64,000 bases of DNA from Stereum hirsutum FP-91666 SS1 (lineage: Eukaryota; Basidiomycota; Agaricomycetes; Russulales; Stereaceae). Position 1 is the stretch's first letter. Each line of letters begins with the position of its first letter. Below the pieces are notes generated by a model. That model worked only from the letters and a program-made list of their open reading frames with translations, did no database searches and was not told where the DNA came from. The stretch lies in contig NW_006763131.1 of NCBI RefSeq assembly GCF_000264905.1, positions 214,138 to 278,137 of the forward strand. Reading direction: 5' to 3'. Below, piece by piece: positions 23,055 to 33,114 of the stretch. The translations under genes and the position numbers were made by a program.

Positions 23055-25392
23055 ATGAGAACGAATACGAACACGATCCTTGTTGGCCCGTCCGTCGTGC
23101 TCGTGCCATATAGGTTCGTGGGCTTTCGTTTATCGGTCCCCATCGTCATTCAAGGGGCCTGCCTGACTGAGTCGCAAACGGGGTACTTACTACTTGGATA
23201 CTTGGATGTATGCTAAAGGCGCGAACACGTCCCCGTATGTCCTCCCACTATCCATTCGTCCGTTCGCTGAGCGAACTGGGACCTTCGATTCAAGCCACAC
23301 CGTCGAAACTGACCCTCATCTTCGTTTCTTCTCGTTTTCTCGTTCCGGTTCCGATCACTCATGCTTCCCATCCTTAACTCTCGTCCTCAACCATATCCGT
23401 CTCCATTTATCACCATCTCTCGCCCATTGCCCATATCCTCCTCTTCCTTCCTTCATTCGTATCCTACCCTATCCCCCGCCTCTCCCCTCATCGGACGACG
23501 ACAGACCTATCACAAATGGATGCAAGACCCCGAACTGCGCGAGTTGACCGCGAGCGAGGAACTGACCGTCGAGGAGGAGTTTGGGATGCAAGGTGTGTCA
23601 CATGCATATGGTTCTTCGATTCGAATACCGGCTTTCTGTCATTCTCGTCCTGGGGTCTTGCTACATAGATACAGGAGTCGAGGGAGGTGAATTCGTTGGT
23701 TCTGGTCCGAGTATGATGCATGAAGCTTGAGTCCGAGTGTTTGGGCTCCGCGTTGATGTGATGCGTCTGCCATCGGGCTGCATCTACAGTACTTGACTTT
23801 GTCGATCGGATGAAAGTCTTTCTTTCTGCTTTTCCTTTTTGTTCTGCGTGGACGGCGAAAGGTAGAATCCGAATCGAATCGAACCGTGTTGACTGATTGC
23901 CTTGTTTTTCCCTTCACTCGGACGGAATACATAGAGAAGTGGCAGGTGGATGAAGATAGTCAGTGTTTTACACTCTTATACACGCACAGAATTAGTATTA
24001 TCGCTGACTGATTCACTTGCTTTGTCCCATTGAACATCATCACCTCATCCACGGAACACGGAACACGTCCTCACGTGCAATATCCATCGCTGCACCGGTT
24101 CGATGTCGATTCCGCTCTTCGACCCTCTATATGATTCACTGTTCCATAGAACTAACGTTCATCATCCTCGCTCGTGACCCAAATAATACCGGCACGTCTA
24201 TCTCGAACGAAACCACAGCCTCAGCTCCACCCCCATCTCCGCCTTCCTCACCTCCCGCCCCTCCGCCAATTCAGAGTCACGACGGTCCGACCACCCCACT
24301 CCCGCTCCCGGAATGGACTCGCGCACTGCCCATGATCGGGGATGTGAATCTTTTTTTGAAGGGGACGCTACCTTCTCTGCGGGCAGGTGAGTTATGCTGC
24401 ATACACGCACGGAGGGCTGTTCAGATCGCATTTTCAGGGACGGGATGGGATTTGAGGAGTGGACTTACTGATATCGTTATTTATAGGTGCTAAGATCCCA
24501 AAGGAACAAGATCAAGGACGAGAAGAGGGGGAGGAAGAAGAGGAAGAGTTCGAGGCGGAGGTGGAGATTATGATCGCTGGTGCGTGGCTAGTTTCCTTTC
24601 ATTCGTTTGGTCTTTGGAGTTTCGGAGATGGGGTGTTCTGTGAGCCTGGCTATGGGCGGGTTGGAGCTTTGTTTCGATTTCGTGATGTTCGAGTGACTGG
24701 ATATATGCGTTCGTGTTTGGCGGGTTTGTCTTCGACAGAGCACTCACAAAGATCTTGGGAGGTCTTCATATGCATCTGAGTGCTGTGTATTGCGACGACG
24801 CAGCATTCAAAAGAAAGAGATCGTCGACAAGTCCGCCACATCCCATGTTAACATCAGACGAGACCCTTGAGCTCGAGGCTGAAAAGAGCATACACTCTCC
24901 CTTTTACTAATTTAACTCGCTTATCCTCTTCACCCCTTATCCCAGTCCTTGCTGATAACCTCTCTCCAAATATGTGCAGACAAAGCCTATCGTCGACGCA
25001 ACCTCGCACACGCAGCCCTCGGTCTCTTCTTGACCTACATCACCTCGCCTACAACATTATCCCTGCCCAATGTCAATGACTCGAACCTTGCACATCACCC
25101 CGCTCGTAACGATACGACCTCAACTCATCAACCGCATCCCCCGTCTTCTCCCCTATCCTCAGTCCACCCCCGCCATTTCGTCCTCCGCATCTCCGAAACA
25201 AATATCCCGAGCATAAAGCTGTTTGAGAAATTAGGGTTCGAGATCGTGAAAAGGATAAAGGTGTTTGAGGAGGTTGAGATGCGGTTGGTTGGGGGTCGAG
25301 GAACGAAAAGAGAGGGAGGAGGAGACGAGGAGGAGACCAAGTGGGTGGAGGAGGTGCGGAGGGGAGGAGGGTGGGCAGTTTTGATGGCGTGA
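23055..25392 (+). CDS. NAT9-type GNAT N-acetyltransferase
   Basis: NAT9 proteins are GNAT-fold acetyltransferases conserved from yeast-like fungi to animals. The exons assemble in phase: MRTNTNTILVGPSVVLVPYR, micro-exon REHVP, TYHKWMQDPELRELTASEEL, EKWQVDEDK, LTFIILARDPNN, a long proline-rich insert, LPMIGDVNLFLKG, an acidic insert (GREEGEEEEEEFEAE), EVEIMIA, DKAYRRRNLAHAALG and RISETNIPSIKLFEKLGFE. This order matches animal NAT9 (LVPY, YHEWM, LTASE, VGDVNLF, EIMIA, NxxSIxxFxKLxF). The acetyl-CoA loop reads RRRNLA rather than RGKGLG, so activity needs care. The C-terminal tail is extended and charged. A truncated duplicate lies at 10476-11935. Confidence 0.85.
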
Positions 25393-25683
25393 TGAGAGGG
25401 GCGATAGGCTTGAGGGAAGAGGATGAGGGTGTTTCGAGGCTTGGGGCTCGTATATTTTGAGGAAAGGATGTTACAGGCAGAGATCGGTACTTTATTATAC
25501 ATACTGGTACAAATATAACACAGGCGGGCATTAAACATCCTCACGACTGACCGACAAAAATCAAGCGATGGAAGAAGATAGCCCGAAGAAGAAGGGGAAA
25601 GCAGACAGTAAACGTCCTCGCGGCGAACCGACAAAAGATGAACGAAGAAATAACAGCGGACGATGAACAATGTCGTGTAACTA

Positions 25684-27168
25684 TCAAGGTCGCGACTTGA
25701 CCACCAGTCCCTCGTCTCCCATAGCTTGAAGCCGCGTCCAAAGCCCCGGACTCTCCATCTCCATCTTCCGCAACAACATCTTATGAAGTCCGATCGAGAC
25801 GAGCCTCTCAGCTCTTCGACCGCTCAACACTCCGGCAGGAGTCCTCCACCTCGATTCGATCATATCCACCACACTCGAGTACACAGTGTTCTTGTACACC
25901 GGATGCGATCGCTCTCGGTGCGGGATGTCCACGGTTACGTCGATAGAAGACAGATGTGGGCAGCGACCGGATACGACGTCTTGACCGTTCGCGGAGAACT
26001 GAAGAGTCAAGGCCTCGAAATAGGAAATATGGAAAGTGTCGAATACGTGCAGGGAAGTGAGGTTGGGAGTGGTGGAGATGATAGAGATGAACGTGTCCTT
26101 CTCGACGCCTGTCTTGAGCGTTAGCTCCCGCATTGACCCGGCACAATGTGAAAGGAAGGCGAGGAAGGCGGAGCGTAGATCGACTGGCGTACGTCGCCAG
26201 AACCTGGAATCCGGGGTCGAATTTGGGTCATCGAGTAAGTACTGGCTATCGATCTTGAGGGAGGCAAGCTTAGGCGCTCGAACGGTGCTGAAGAAGGTGT
26301 GGAAGAAGGTGCCGTCTGGTTCGATGAATTCCGCGTCGAGTCGCAGGAGAGCTGGAATTATGACAGGATCGACCGGATCGTCAAGTCCCTGGACGGAAAG
26401 CATGCACAACCGAAGTTCTTCGAGATTGATGCACTGCTTCAACATGTCAAGAAGGACTTTTGGATCGAATTGGGGTGCCTCGTCGAAGTCGTCCTCTTGC
26501 GACACAGCGGGGGCAGCCCGTTCCAGGTGAAGTGTCTTCAACTGGGCCCAAGGAAGTGCCCATTCTGTGATCATGGAATGACGAAGGTTGACGCATCGGA
26601 GGCTGGGCGAATTGCGAAAATGGGTCATGATGGGTTGCGATTCGGGGAGATAACCAGAGGCGTATAAAGTCAATTTCTTGAGAAGAGGTGTGGAGTTCGT
26701 ACTTGCGGACATCGCGGGAAAGATGGGTACGTCGAACAACTCGGAGAAGCCAAGGTGCATACTGATCTTGAGCCACCTTGGAGCGTGCTCGAATAGTAGA
26801 AGGAGATAAAGTCCCACGTACATCGCGTCCTCCGCGGAAGGCATGCCTATGTTTACCCCGAATGATAACGGAAGTTCGTGCGACCTGGACAGCCAATTTT
26901 TCAGCTCGATGAGGAACAGGTCGGCGCATATTCTCGTCTCAGGTATGTCGGGGAGCCTGAGGGACGTCCACAAACGTGGAGAGTCAAGCACGATGGACCT
27001 CCATCTACTGCAGACTCTTAAGAGCGTAAACGGTGCGTATCCCAAGGCTTCACGAGGGCTGGTACTACTTAGAAGGTACGGGTCGAAGACTGGGGCGGGC
27101 AGACAGTGTGCGAATATTTCCGAGAGGGTTTCGGATGGTAGATGTCGAGTCCTGTCCATTTTCAACAT
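25684..27168 (-). CDS. F-box protein with leucine-rich C-terminal region
   Basis: This single-exon gene of 494 codons starts MLKMDRTRHLPSETLSEIF; a second Met lies at residue 4. Residues about 8-60 form an F-box-like domain (LPSETLSEIFAHCLP, then LLRVCSRWRSIVLDSPRLW), the usual mushroom form that binds Skp1 in SCF ubiquitin ligases. The rest has irregular leucine-rich segments (LKKLTLYASGYLP, LKTLHLERAAP, LEELRLCML, LTSLHVFD) that probably bind substrate. Such genes are numerous in Agaricomycetes and targets are rarely known. Two tandem CACGTG boxes lie about 130 bp upstream. It ends shortly downstream of the convergent NAT9-like gene. Confidence 0.85.
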   Translation of the reverse strand: MLKMDRTRHLPSETLSEIFAHCLPAPVFDPYLLSSTSPREALGYAPFTLLRVCSRWRSIVLDSPRLWTSLRLPDIPETRICADLFLIELKNWLSRSHELPLSFGVNIGMPSAEDAMYVGLYLLLLFEHAPRWLKISMHLGFSELFDVPIFPAMSASTNSTPLLKKLTLYASGYLPESQPIMTHFRNSPSLRCVNLRHSMITEWALPWAQLKTLHLERAAPAVSQEDDFDEAPQFDPKVLLDMLKQCINLEELRLCMLSVQGLDDPVDPVIIPALLRLDAEFIEPDGTFFHTFFSTVRAPKLASLKIDSQYLLDDPNSTPDSRFWRRTPVDLRSAFLAFLSHCAGSMRELTLKTGVEKDTFISIISTTPNLTSLHVFDTFHISYFEALTLQFSANGQDVVSGRCPHLSSIDVTVDIPHRERSHPVYKNTVYSSVVDMIESRWRTPAGVLSGRRAERLVSIGLHKMLLRKMEMESPGLWTRLQAMGDEGLVVKSRP

Positions 27169-27290
27169 TTGGGACGTATCTCGACAGACTCTGGCAACAG
27201 GAGGCGTGAGTGGGGTTGGTAGGAGACAACATTAATGTAACTCACTAGAGAGACTAGGCAATCTACTATTAATGTGGAGGCAGTTGTCTC

Positions 27291-27320
27291 GAGACAAACC
27301 ACGTGGAGACAAACCACGTG
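27291..27320. promoter_or_regulatory. Tandem 15-bp repeat with two CACGTG E-boxes
   Basis: GAGACAAACCACGTG occurs twice in immediate succession, giving CACGTG at 27300-27305 and 27315-27320. CACGTG is the classic bHLH site. Its position about 130 bp upstream of the F-box gene ATG suggests a promoter element for that gene, but repeats begin within 100 bp on the other side. Confidence 0.45.
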
Positions 27321-27394
27321 GCAATATATGTATATGACTAATAATCGTGTGGCGAACATCCAATGTGGCTCCTGGATGTCTAGACTTCAAAGCT

Positions 27395-27620
27395 GTTCAA
27401 AATTCGGGGAGCCAAAAATCCCTGAACATGAGGACAAAACCTTTCGGGCATGGTGGCCAAACACCTTCGAACATGGGAGCCAAATGCATTTCCGCGAAAT
27501 TTCTGCCAGTGCACGGAGTCAAACTGTCAAAATACCTTCGGGCCAAGGTGATTCACGAAGGCTTCGTGGCGCATAAAACGACTATACATTGGCAGCACGG
27601 GAGCCAAAAACCTAGAGGCC
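27395..27620 (+). repeat. Dispersed repeat, partial second copy of the 3.35-kb repeat
   Basis: It shares with 3352-3516 the ordered words ccaaacaccttc, ccaaatgcattt, tctgccagtg, aaactgtcaa, ataccttcgggccaa and agcacggg.gccaaa, spread over about 160 bp. The CTAG end seen in the 3.35-kb copy is missing here. Confidence 0.55.
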
Positions 27621-27689
27621 AAAGTACCTGTTCGTGTGCTGCTCAGTCTAATGGCAGGGAGAACGTGTTCTATTTAATCTCTTCATTCT

Positions 27690-27830
27690 GCGCGAGGGAG
27701 AAAGCAAGAGGTCGGCATTCCTCGGAAACCCTTAATCGTCCGCATCAACTCGTCGGCAACCGCCGGCGCGAGAGTTGACGCGTCACGCCACAGCCCACTA
27801 CAGTGTCTGTGGCCCATGTCCAATGAGCTC
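27690..27830 (-). repeat. Left arm of a diverged inverted repeat pair
   Basis: Its reverse complement matches 28530-28640, including gccgacgagttgatgcggac and cgattaagg. Conceptual translations of both arms share ADELMRTIK, so the unit may derive from coding or highly conserved repeat sequence. The arms flank the SINE-like sequence at 28 kb. Confidence 0.5.
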
Positions 27831-28000
27831 ACTTGTGTGAGTGTTGAAGGCATAAAAAATGCAATCAATTGTGTCATATAGTGCATTAAGTGATGGGGAT
27901 GCATTAATCACGGTCCCTGAGTACGGGGAGGAGCAGTAGTATAGAGGGATGTCGGGTGAGTGGGTAGTATATATGGCATAAACTTTGGGGTAAGAATATG

Positions 28001-28090
28001 GCCTGGTGGCGCAGTGGTTTAGCGCGGCCGCATCGTGCGCCACCACGCTCGGGAGGTTGTTGGTTCGATCTGCACGCGTGCCGTTGAGGT
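28001..28090 (+). repeat. tRNA-derived SINE-like head (A and B boxes)
   Basis: TGGCGCAGTGG (28007-28017) fits an RNA polymerase III A box, and GGTTCGATC (28062-28070) fits a B box at slightly more than tRNA spacing. The intervening sequence does not fold as a clean tRNA. AT-rich sequence follows. This fits the tRNA-like head of a SINE; no full-length second copy is in the window. Confidence 0.45.
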
Positions 28091-28529
28091 TCCTACATTT
28101 TTATTACTCTGTCACCCTCTACGCCGTCCTGCCCGCTTTGACGTTGACATGTGGTTTGATCATTTTACTTATCAACTGTACTCACTTATTCTCCTTTAAC
28201 GAATACAATTATATTCCGATTTATACCACTTAAACTTATACTCCAAAGAAAAAACAAAAACAAATGTCAAACATATTCATTTCCACCTCAAAAATATTCC
28301 GATGGGATCCCCAGCATACTTGAAGCTCTGTGCAGGAACGGTGTATTTTTTTTTGGAGGCCCAATATATATATTTCAGTCTCCTGGCTGACTTTAATATT
28401 GTACTATGGGCTCACCAACTATTTAAAGGCCATTATCCATCAATACACACCATAATATATATACAGTACTCATTGGTATTTTTATTTGTGCCCAGTACGT
28501 GCATACAACTGTTTTACTCACATATGGGC

Positions 28530-28640
28530 CACAAACCGGCCACAAACACACGTTCTGAGCTGTGGCGAGACGCGCCCACTCGCTCGCCGGCGTTTGCCGA
28601 CGAGTTGATGCGGACGATTAAGGTTTTCCGCATTCCTCGC
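28530..28640 (+). repeat. Right arm of the inverted repeat pair
   Basis: This is the partner of 27690-27830 in opposite orientation. The similarity is strongest from ctgtggcgagacgcg to gcggacgattaagg and weaker to the left. Confidence 0.5.
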
Positions 28641-28955
28641 CTTACACGACGGCTTCCTTGGATACTGGCTACCTATCCGAGTCTGCCGTGTGGAAGCAAG
28701 AATTACCGCAGTCCACCGTATCGTGGATAATGCCTGTGGTGTGTATGAGGAACTTCGGGCAACCTACGAGCTGCCAATTTATATTAGAACGACCCTCAGC
28801 AGCCCTCAGCGGCATACTACCGTTGTCGCCACTTCGCGAAACTTCGAGAATCGACAGTGTGGCGTTGTCGCACAGCTGCGCGGTTACTCAGCAGATGGTT
28901 CCGACTGCTTGGCCAGCCAATGAGAATGTGTTTTTGTCTCGATATCAGCTATAGG

Positions 28956-29155
28956 ACTAGCATGTGCCCGTGCTTCCGCACGGCTGTTTGACAATAGTTT
29001 GCTGGAGAGCGAAATGTCTGAGTATCACCACCTTACGCTACCACAAACCAGAGAACCCTTGGAGGGTCTGTGCAGAATGGAGGGTTGAGGCGCGATAGCG
29101 CCTCGACCCGGAGTTCGAGGCAGACCTGACAGGGGTTCCTGTTTTATATACTAGT
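28956..29155 (-). mobile_element. Short non-autonomous Helitron-like element
   Basis: Read on the minus strand, it begins ACTAGTATATAAAACAGG and ends with hairpin GCCGTGC-GGAA-GCACGGGC, then ACATG, CTAG and a T in the flank. A hairpin followed by CTRR is the hallmark of Helitron 3' ends. About 90 bp next to this end match the repeat at 3.35-3.59 kb. No Rep/helicase is present. A second hairpin end in the opposite orientation lies at 29191-29220. Confidence 0.5.
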
Positions 29156-29190
29156 AAGCATTCATCACTGCTCAAGTAGCATGTCTGAAT

Positions 29191-29220
29191 GCCCTGTGCG
29201 TAGCACGGGCTCGCTGCTAG
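29191..29220 (+). repeat. Isolated Helitron-like 3' end hairpin
   Basis: GCCCTGTGC-GTA-GCACGGGC, then a short spacer and CTAG followed by T, has the layout of the end at 28957 but the opposite orientation. It is probably a second, truncated insertion. Confidence 0.45.
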
Positions 29221-29666
29221 TATTACTAATACTATGATTGTATCCGTCCAGAGATAGATCTGAGGTATAGAGCTATTGTGTCACAGTAGGTTAGTCTTAA
29301 GCTGCTCCAGGTTCGCGCTCGACACTGGGCTTGCTAGCCTCCAAATCACGCGAAGGAAACTCACCGTGTTCAAGTCTGGATCTGATGAAGAGTTTATTGA
29401 TGTATTTTGACGCGTCAGACAAAAAAACTGCACGCGATACCAGACTAAGTCAATCCTGGGCTGTCAGTGGTAGGACGATGGTGGTTGTTCATATTTGAAA
29501 AAACAGAGAATCAGATTTATCAGGCCGACTACGCTACAACATAGCTCAGGCACACGTGCCTCGTCGGACCGTAAGTAAAGGGTGGTGATGTACATAAGCT
29601 ACAGTACACGTACAGAGGCCACAGAGGAAAAGTGGTGGTGGTGATGATAACAGTACAAATGATAGT
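29221..29666. other. Intergenic, no gene seen
   Basis: This is the 3' flank of the minus-strand orphan gene. No coding frame or repeat copy is recognised. Confidence 0.35.
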
Positions 29667-30440
29667 CTACAAGTCTCGGGCGGCGGCCGCAATATCAACC
29701 AGGTACTCATCTCTATCAAGGGGCAGATACACGGGATTCGGGTCAAATCCAAGGCTGTGTACAAAACTCGACAGTCCTTCAACACCTAAAGTCTCTTCCA
29801 TATCTCTGTCAACCCTGAGCACAGACGGGACGTCTCCTGAATGCTCGGAAAGTGCCTTCCACCATCCTATCAAAGCCAACCATGCGAAGAGCACGCAACA
29901 GATCCAAGGGAGCGGAAGGTGGCGAGCCGCTGAAGGGACCTTGCGAGCGCAATTGACGGCGAAACAGGATGTGCGAGCGAATGCGGTAGTGACAGCGTTC
30001 GGCGTAGACCGAAGAGAGGTGACGGAAAAGGAAGGTATTGTGAGACAGAGGGATGCCTTGTTTGGGACCGCAGCGGATGCATCAGCGGGAAGTGGGGGAG
30101 GGGATAGAGGAGGAGTGCTGAGCTTCAGTTTGAAGTCGTGATCTAGCTGCACGATGCGTGCACGGAGATCGCGAACCTGACGCTCGAGGGCGACGATGCG
30201 TAGTGAATCCTCAGAGTGAGAGTGTAAAAGAGCGTGCGTGCGAAGTGTCAGGCCTAGGGAGGCTGGTCTCGCTTTCCGCCGTAGCCTGAAGCGGGCACAG
30301 GCTGCGTGGTTGGACTTGTCAGGAAAGGAGATCTTCGCGCCAGAGCTATTCTCTTCCTCAGGAGAAGGAGGAAATACTGGGGGCCGGTAAGGACCGAACT
30401 TTTCTGTAAGACTGTTGGGTCCGATGCGAGGCGACAGCAT
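29667..30440 (-). CDS. Orphan protein with coiled coil and one C-terminal-half TM helix
   Basis: This is a single-exon frame of 257 codons starting MLSPRIGPNSLTEKFGPYRP. An arginine-rich segment (RFRLRRKARP) is followed by a heptad-like stretch (IVALERQVRDLRARIVQL), a proline/serine linker, and one strong TM helix (LPWICCVLFAWLALIGWW, about residues 175-195). An acidic tail ends DEYLVDIAAAARDL. The layout suggests a tail-facing single-pass membrane protein. I recognise no family. Codon use and the compositional regions argue for a real gene, but there is no homology evidence. Confidence 0.55.
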   Translation of the reverse strand: MLSPRIGPNSLTEKFGPYRPPVFPPSPEEENSSGAKISFPDKSNHAACARFRLRRKARPASLGLTLRTHALLHSHSEDSLRIVALERQVRDLRARIVQLDHDFKLKLSTPPLSPPPLPADASAAVPNKASLCLTIPSFSVTSLRSTPNAVTTAFARTSCFAVNCARKVPSAARHLPLPWICCVLFAWLALIGWWKALSEHSGDVPSVLRVDRDMEETLGVEGLSSFVHSLGFDPNPVYLPLDRDEYLVDIAAAARDL

Positions 30441-30454
30441 GAAGATAGGGGCAA

Positions 30455-30655
30455 AATGGTGGTGGTGGTGGTGGTGGTAATATATCTATGCGAGTGCACG
30501 TAGAGCAGTCATGTATAACCTCGCTTTACAGCGGTAGAGACTGGTGCTGGCGGCGGTGGTGGTGGTGGTGGTGGTAGTGGTGGTGGTGGATTTGAAAGCT
30601 CTTATATTGGCGCATTGCGGACTCGGAAGATCCCGGGTCAAGCTCCGCCGCCACT
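30455..30655. repeat. Two (GTG)n microsatellites and a tRNA-like relic
   Basis: (GTG)n runs lie at about 30457-30479 and 30556-30590. TGGCGGCGG at 30548-30556 pairs perfectly with CCGCCGCCA at 30645-30653. Between them is GCGGACTCGGAAGATCCCGG and a GGTCAAGCTCC B-box-like word. This looks like a tRNA 3' half with its 5' half overrun by GTG expansion, probably not functional. Confidence 0.35.
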
Positions 30656-30944
30656 CAATATGTCCTTGTGGCGCTAGAAACTAACACTTGCTGTGACACA
30701 TCCTGGGCCCCGGATATGGCCTGTATCCTTAGAGGAAGACTGATTTAGGTATTTCGAGAAGAGTCCAACGAACTTCATATCCGATATGAATTATCATCAC
30801 AAATGACACTGTTATCCCAAGCAAAACCAAGCCCTATTCAAAACAGTTCCCAAAAATTGACCTTATTAATTTCCATCGTTGCGGCACTGTACATTGTAAA
30901 TGCACGCCGCGTTAGAATGGGCTCCACGGATAAGTGGACCAGGG

Positions 30945-31427
30945 TTATAAAGAACCACGTACGCAGACAGAAATCTTGTCACTGCCACAGCTTCCAGAGT
31001 TGGCGTCGGGACGGCAAGCATAACTGACGGACAGACGAAGATGTTCAGAACATTGCATTTCAATGAGGAAAAAAAGAACAAGACAAAGACTCACTGCAAG
31101 CCGTTGAAGGTGTTCGTGTATCCGTTAAAAGTGATCGGCGCACCGGTACACGAGAATGTGCCGGACGTGCACGGGTTCCCGGTCGTTGTCAGTCCGTCGA
31201 CGACGTTGCAGCTATCGTCGTAGACGTTCCCTAAGGTGGATTCAAATGTGAGATTGGAGAAGTATGAGTAAGTATTTTAACCTACAGCGAGTGACCTCTG
31301 AGTTTCCGAGCTTGCCCTCGTCGATGGCGTTACCGATTCCGTAGTTGAAACCGGGACAGATCGCCGCGACTTGTTGAGAGGCGAGCAAGAGGGGGAGAGC
31401 GAAAGCAATGAGGGAGAAGTACTGCAT
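30945..31427 (-). CDS. Small cysteine-rich secreted protein, 118 aa
   Basis: The model is complement(30945..31023, 31095..31230, 31286..31427), in phase, 119 codons with stop. It starts MQYFSLIAFALPLLLASQQV, a clear signal peptide, with mature start near AICPGFNYGIGNAID. Later exons give RWNVYDDSCNVVDGLTTTG, NPCTSGTFSCTGAPITF, NTFNGLHYACRPDANSGSCG and SDKISVCVRGSL. Seven cysteines follow the signal peptide. This layout belongs to a widespread family of small secreted mushroom proteins that I recognise but whose function is unknown to me. It may be a cell-wall or effector-like protein. Confidence 0.8.
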
Positions 31428-33114
31428 CTTAGTGAGATAAGAGTGGCTTTGAGGGATGGTCGGTTTTCGTGGATGTTGTGAGTGAAAGAGCTATGGGGAG
31501 CTGTGCGATGTGTCTTGAATGTGAAGAGTTAGTTGGTTTATATACCTCGAAGTCTACATGCATCGCGATGAAGTAACTGGCCATTCCAGGTTCACCGATC
31601 CGTATGTACCTGGCCTCGAAATTCGCGGCCATTGACCACCGTGAGCACAGGCAATTATTGATGGAAATGTTCCTGCGTAGTGTAAATCATCAATCCATCA
31701 ATTACTCCATCATAACGGGCATTGCAACATGAAACAAACGTGCAAACAGGCTGGAGATCCGCACAGTCTCTCTATGCACGCGCCTGGGGCTCGACAGTAG
31801 CAAGTTCAAGTTGGGGAAGAAATGTATGACTCACGACCATGATTAGTCAAGTGCTGGAACAATGAGTTTGGGGATTGTCACAATGTCCTCACCATAAGTA
31901 CACCTTTATACCGGATAAGTGTTATACCATGTTGAAAAGCAGTATGTATGCTTGGGATCGTACCCCAGAGGACGTGAACAAGTTGAGTTGCATTAGCCTG
32001 CAGCAGCTCAGAACAGGCACTGGGACATGCGGATATGTTCGTGAAATCAAAGCTGTTCGTACGCCCACGGCCAACCGCCACAAGCTTTGAAAACCCGTAT
32101 GAAATTCATACGTAACTGTGCAGCTTCTGCTCCCCTCAGTAGAGTGGAGGTTGACAGAACATGTATCACAGAAATACCATGTTTTCCCGCTCCTGAGCCT
32201 AAGCCTATCAATCTAGTCGCGATACAGAATGGCACAAATCAACCACAGCAACCTGACGTGGACCAGAAATTCGGAATACGATCGAATGGTCCGATGTGTT
32301 CACATCACGCCCAGAGCTTTCAGGCTGCGACCTGGACGCATTGTTCTCCTCGGCCTATTGGATGTGAAGCTGTACTCCCCTCCTGACGCCCATGAGTGAT
32401 CCCATTTGCCCGAAAAATACGGAAAACATTCTCTTGGCGCATCCGCAACTGGGAGGGCTGCATGTCCTAGCGTGCTTCTGGAACCCAGAGAAATCAGAAG
32501 GAAATTGGAACAGATAGCGATCAGGGAGCTGACCTACATAGGTCCGGATCAGCCTGCAAAACCCATGGACCGAGGTGCTCAACGACGCACGGACGGTTGA
32601 TCACGATTCAGGCGTATGCACCTATACGGCATGTGTAAATCGTTGCCACAAAGCCGAATAACGGCGAAACAGACCCGTCGTTTTTGTCTACGAAAGACAG
32701 TACAGCCTGAAGTAGGGGGGCATGAGATGGGTTCCAATGACATGCGTATCGCGCGAGGTTCAGGATCAGCTGAAGTCTAGAGTAGAAGGTAGACGGTCCT
32801 GGGTGGCCACTATGCTCAGAAGCAACTATGACCTGATCCTCGAATGAAAGGGCAAAGAGCCTGTATTTCAAAGGCAAGTAAAAATCATACGCGCAGCCAC
32901 TATCTCTGGTCCAAAGACATGTTGCGAGGGACGCGACGGAAAGCATTCGTTTGGCTACGCCCTGACCGTTCATGGGAGCGTTTGTCCAAGAGCAAATCCG
33001 CACAGTAGCTTATGCTGCCAGAAAATATCTGATTTACTTTATACGCAACGAAGAGTCATAGCGAGCGCATTTGGAGACGTTGTGAGCTCGTCAATGTTCG
33101 ACTCCCTGGGTCCT
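31428..33114. other. Intergenic 1.7 kb with a doubtful 131-codon frame
   Basis: The minus-strand frame 32608-33003 contains YDFYLPLKYRLFALSFEDQV and a leucine-rich C-terminus. It looks mildly protein-like but has no motif or conserved neighbour. It may be a decayed gene. Nothing else is supported. Confidence 0.35.

Noticed and set aside
26036..26667. Plus-strand genes over the F-box locus
   Set aside because: Antisense frames of the single-exon F-box gene; no motifs of their own.
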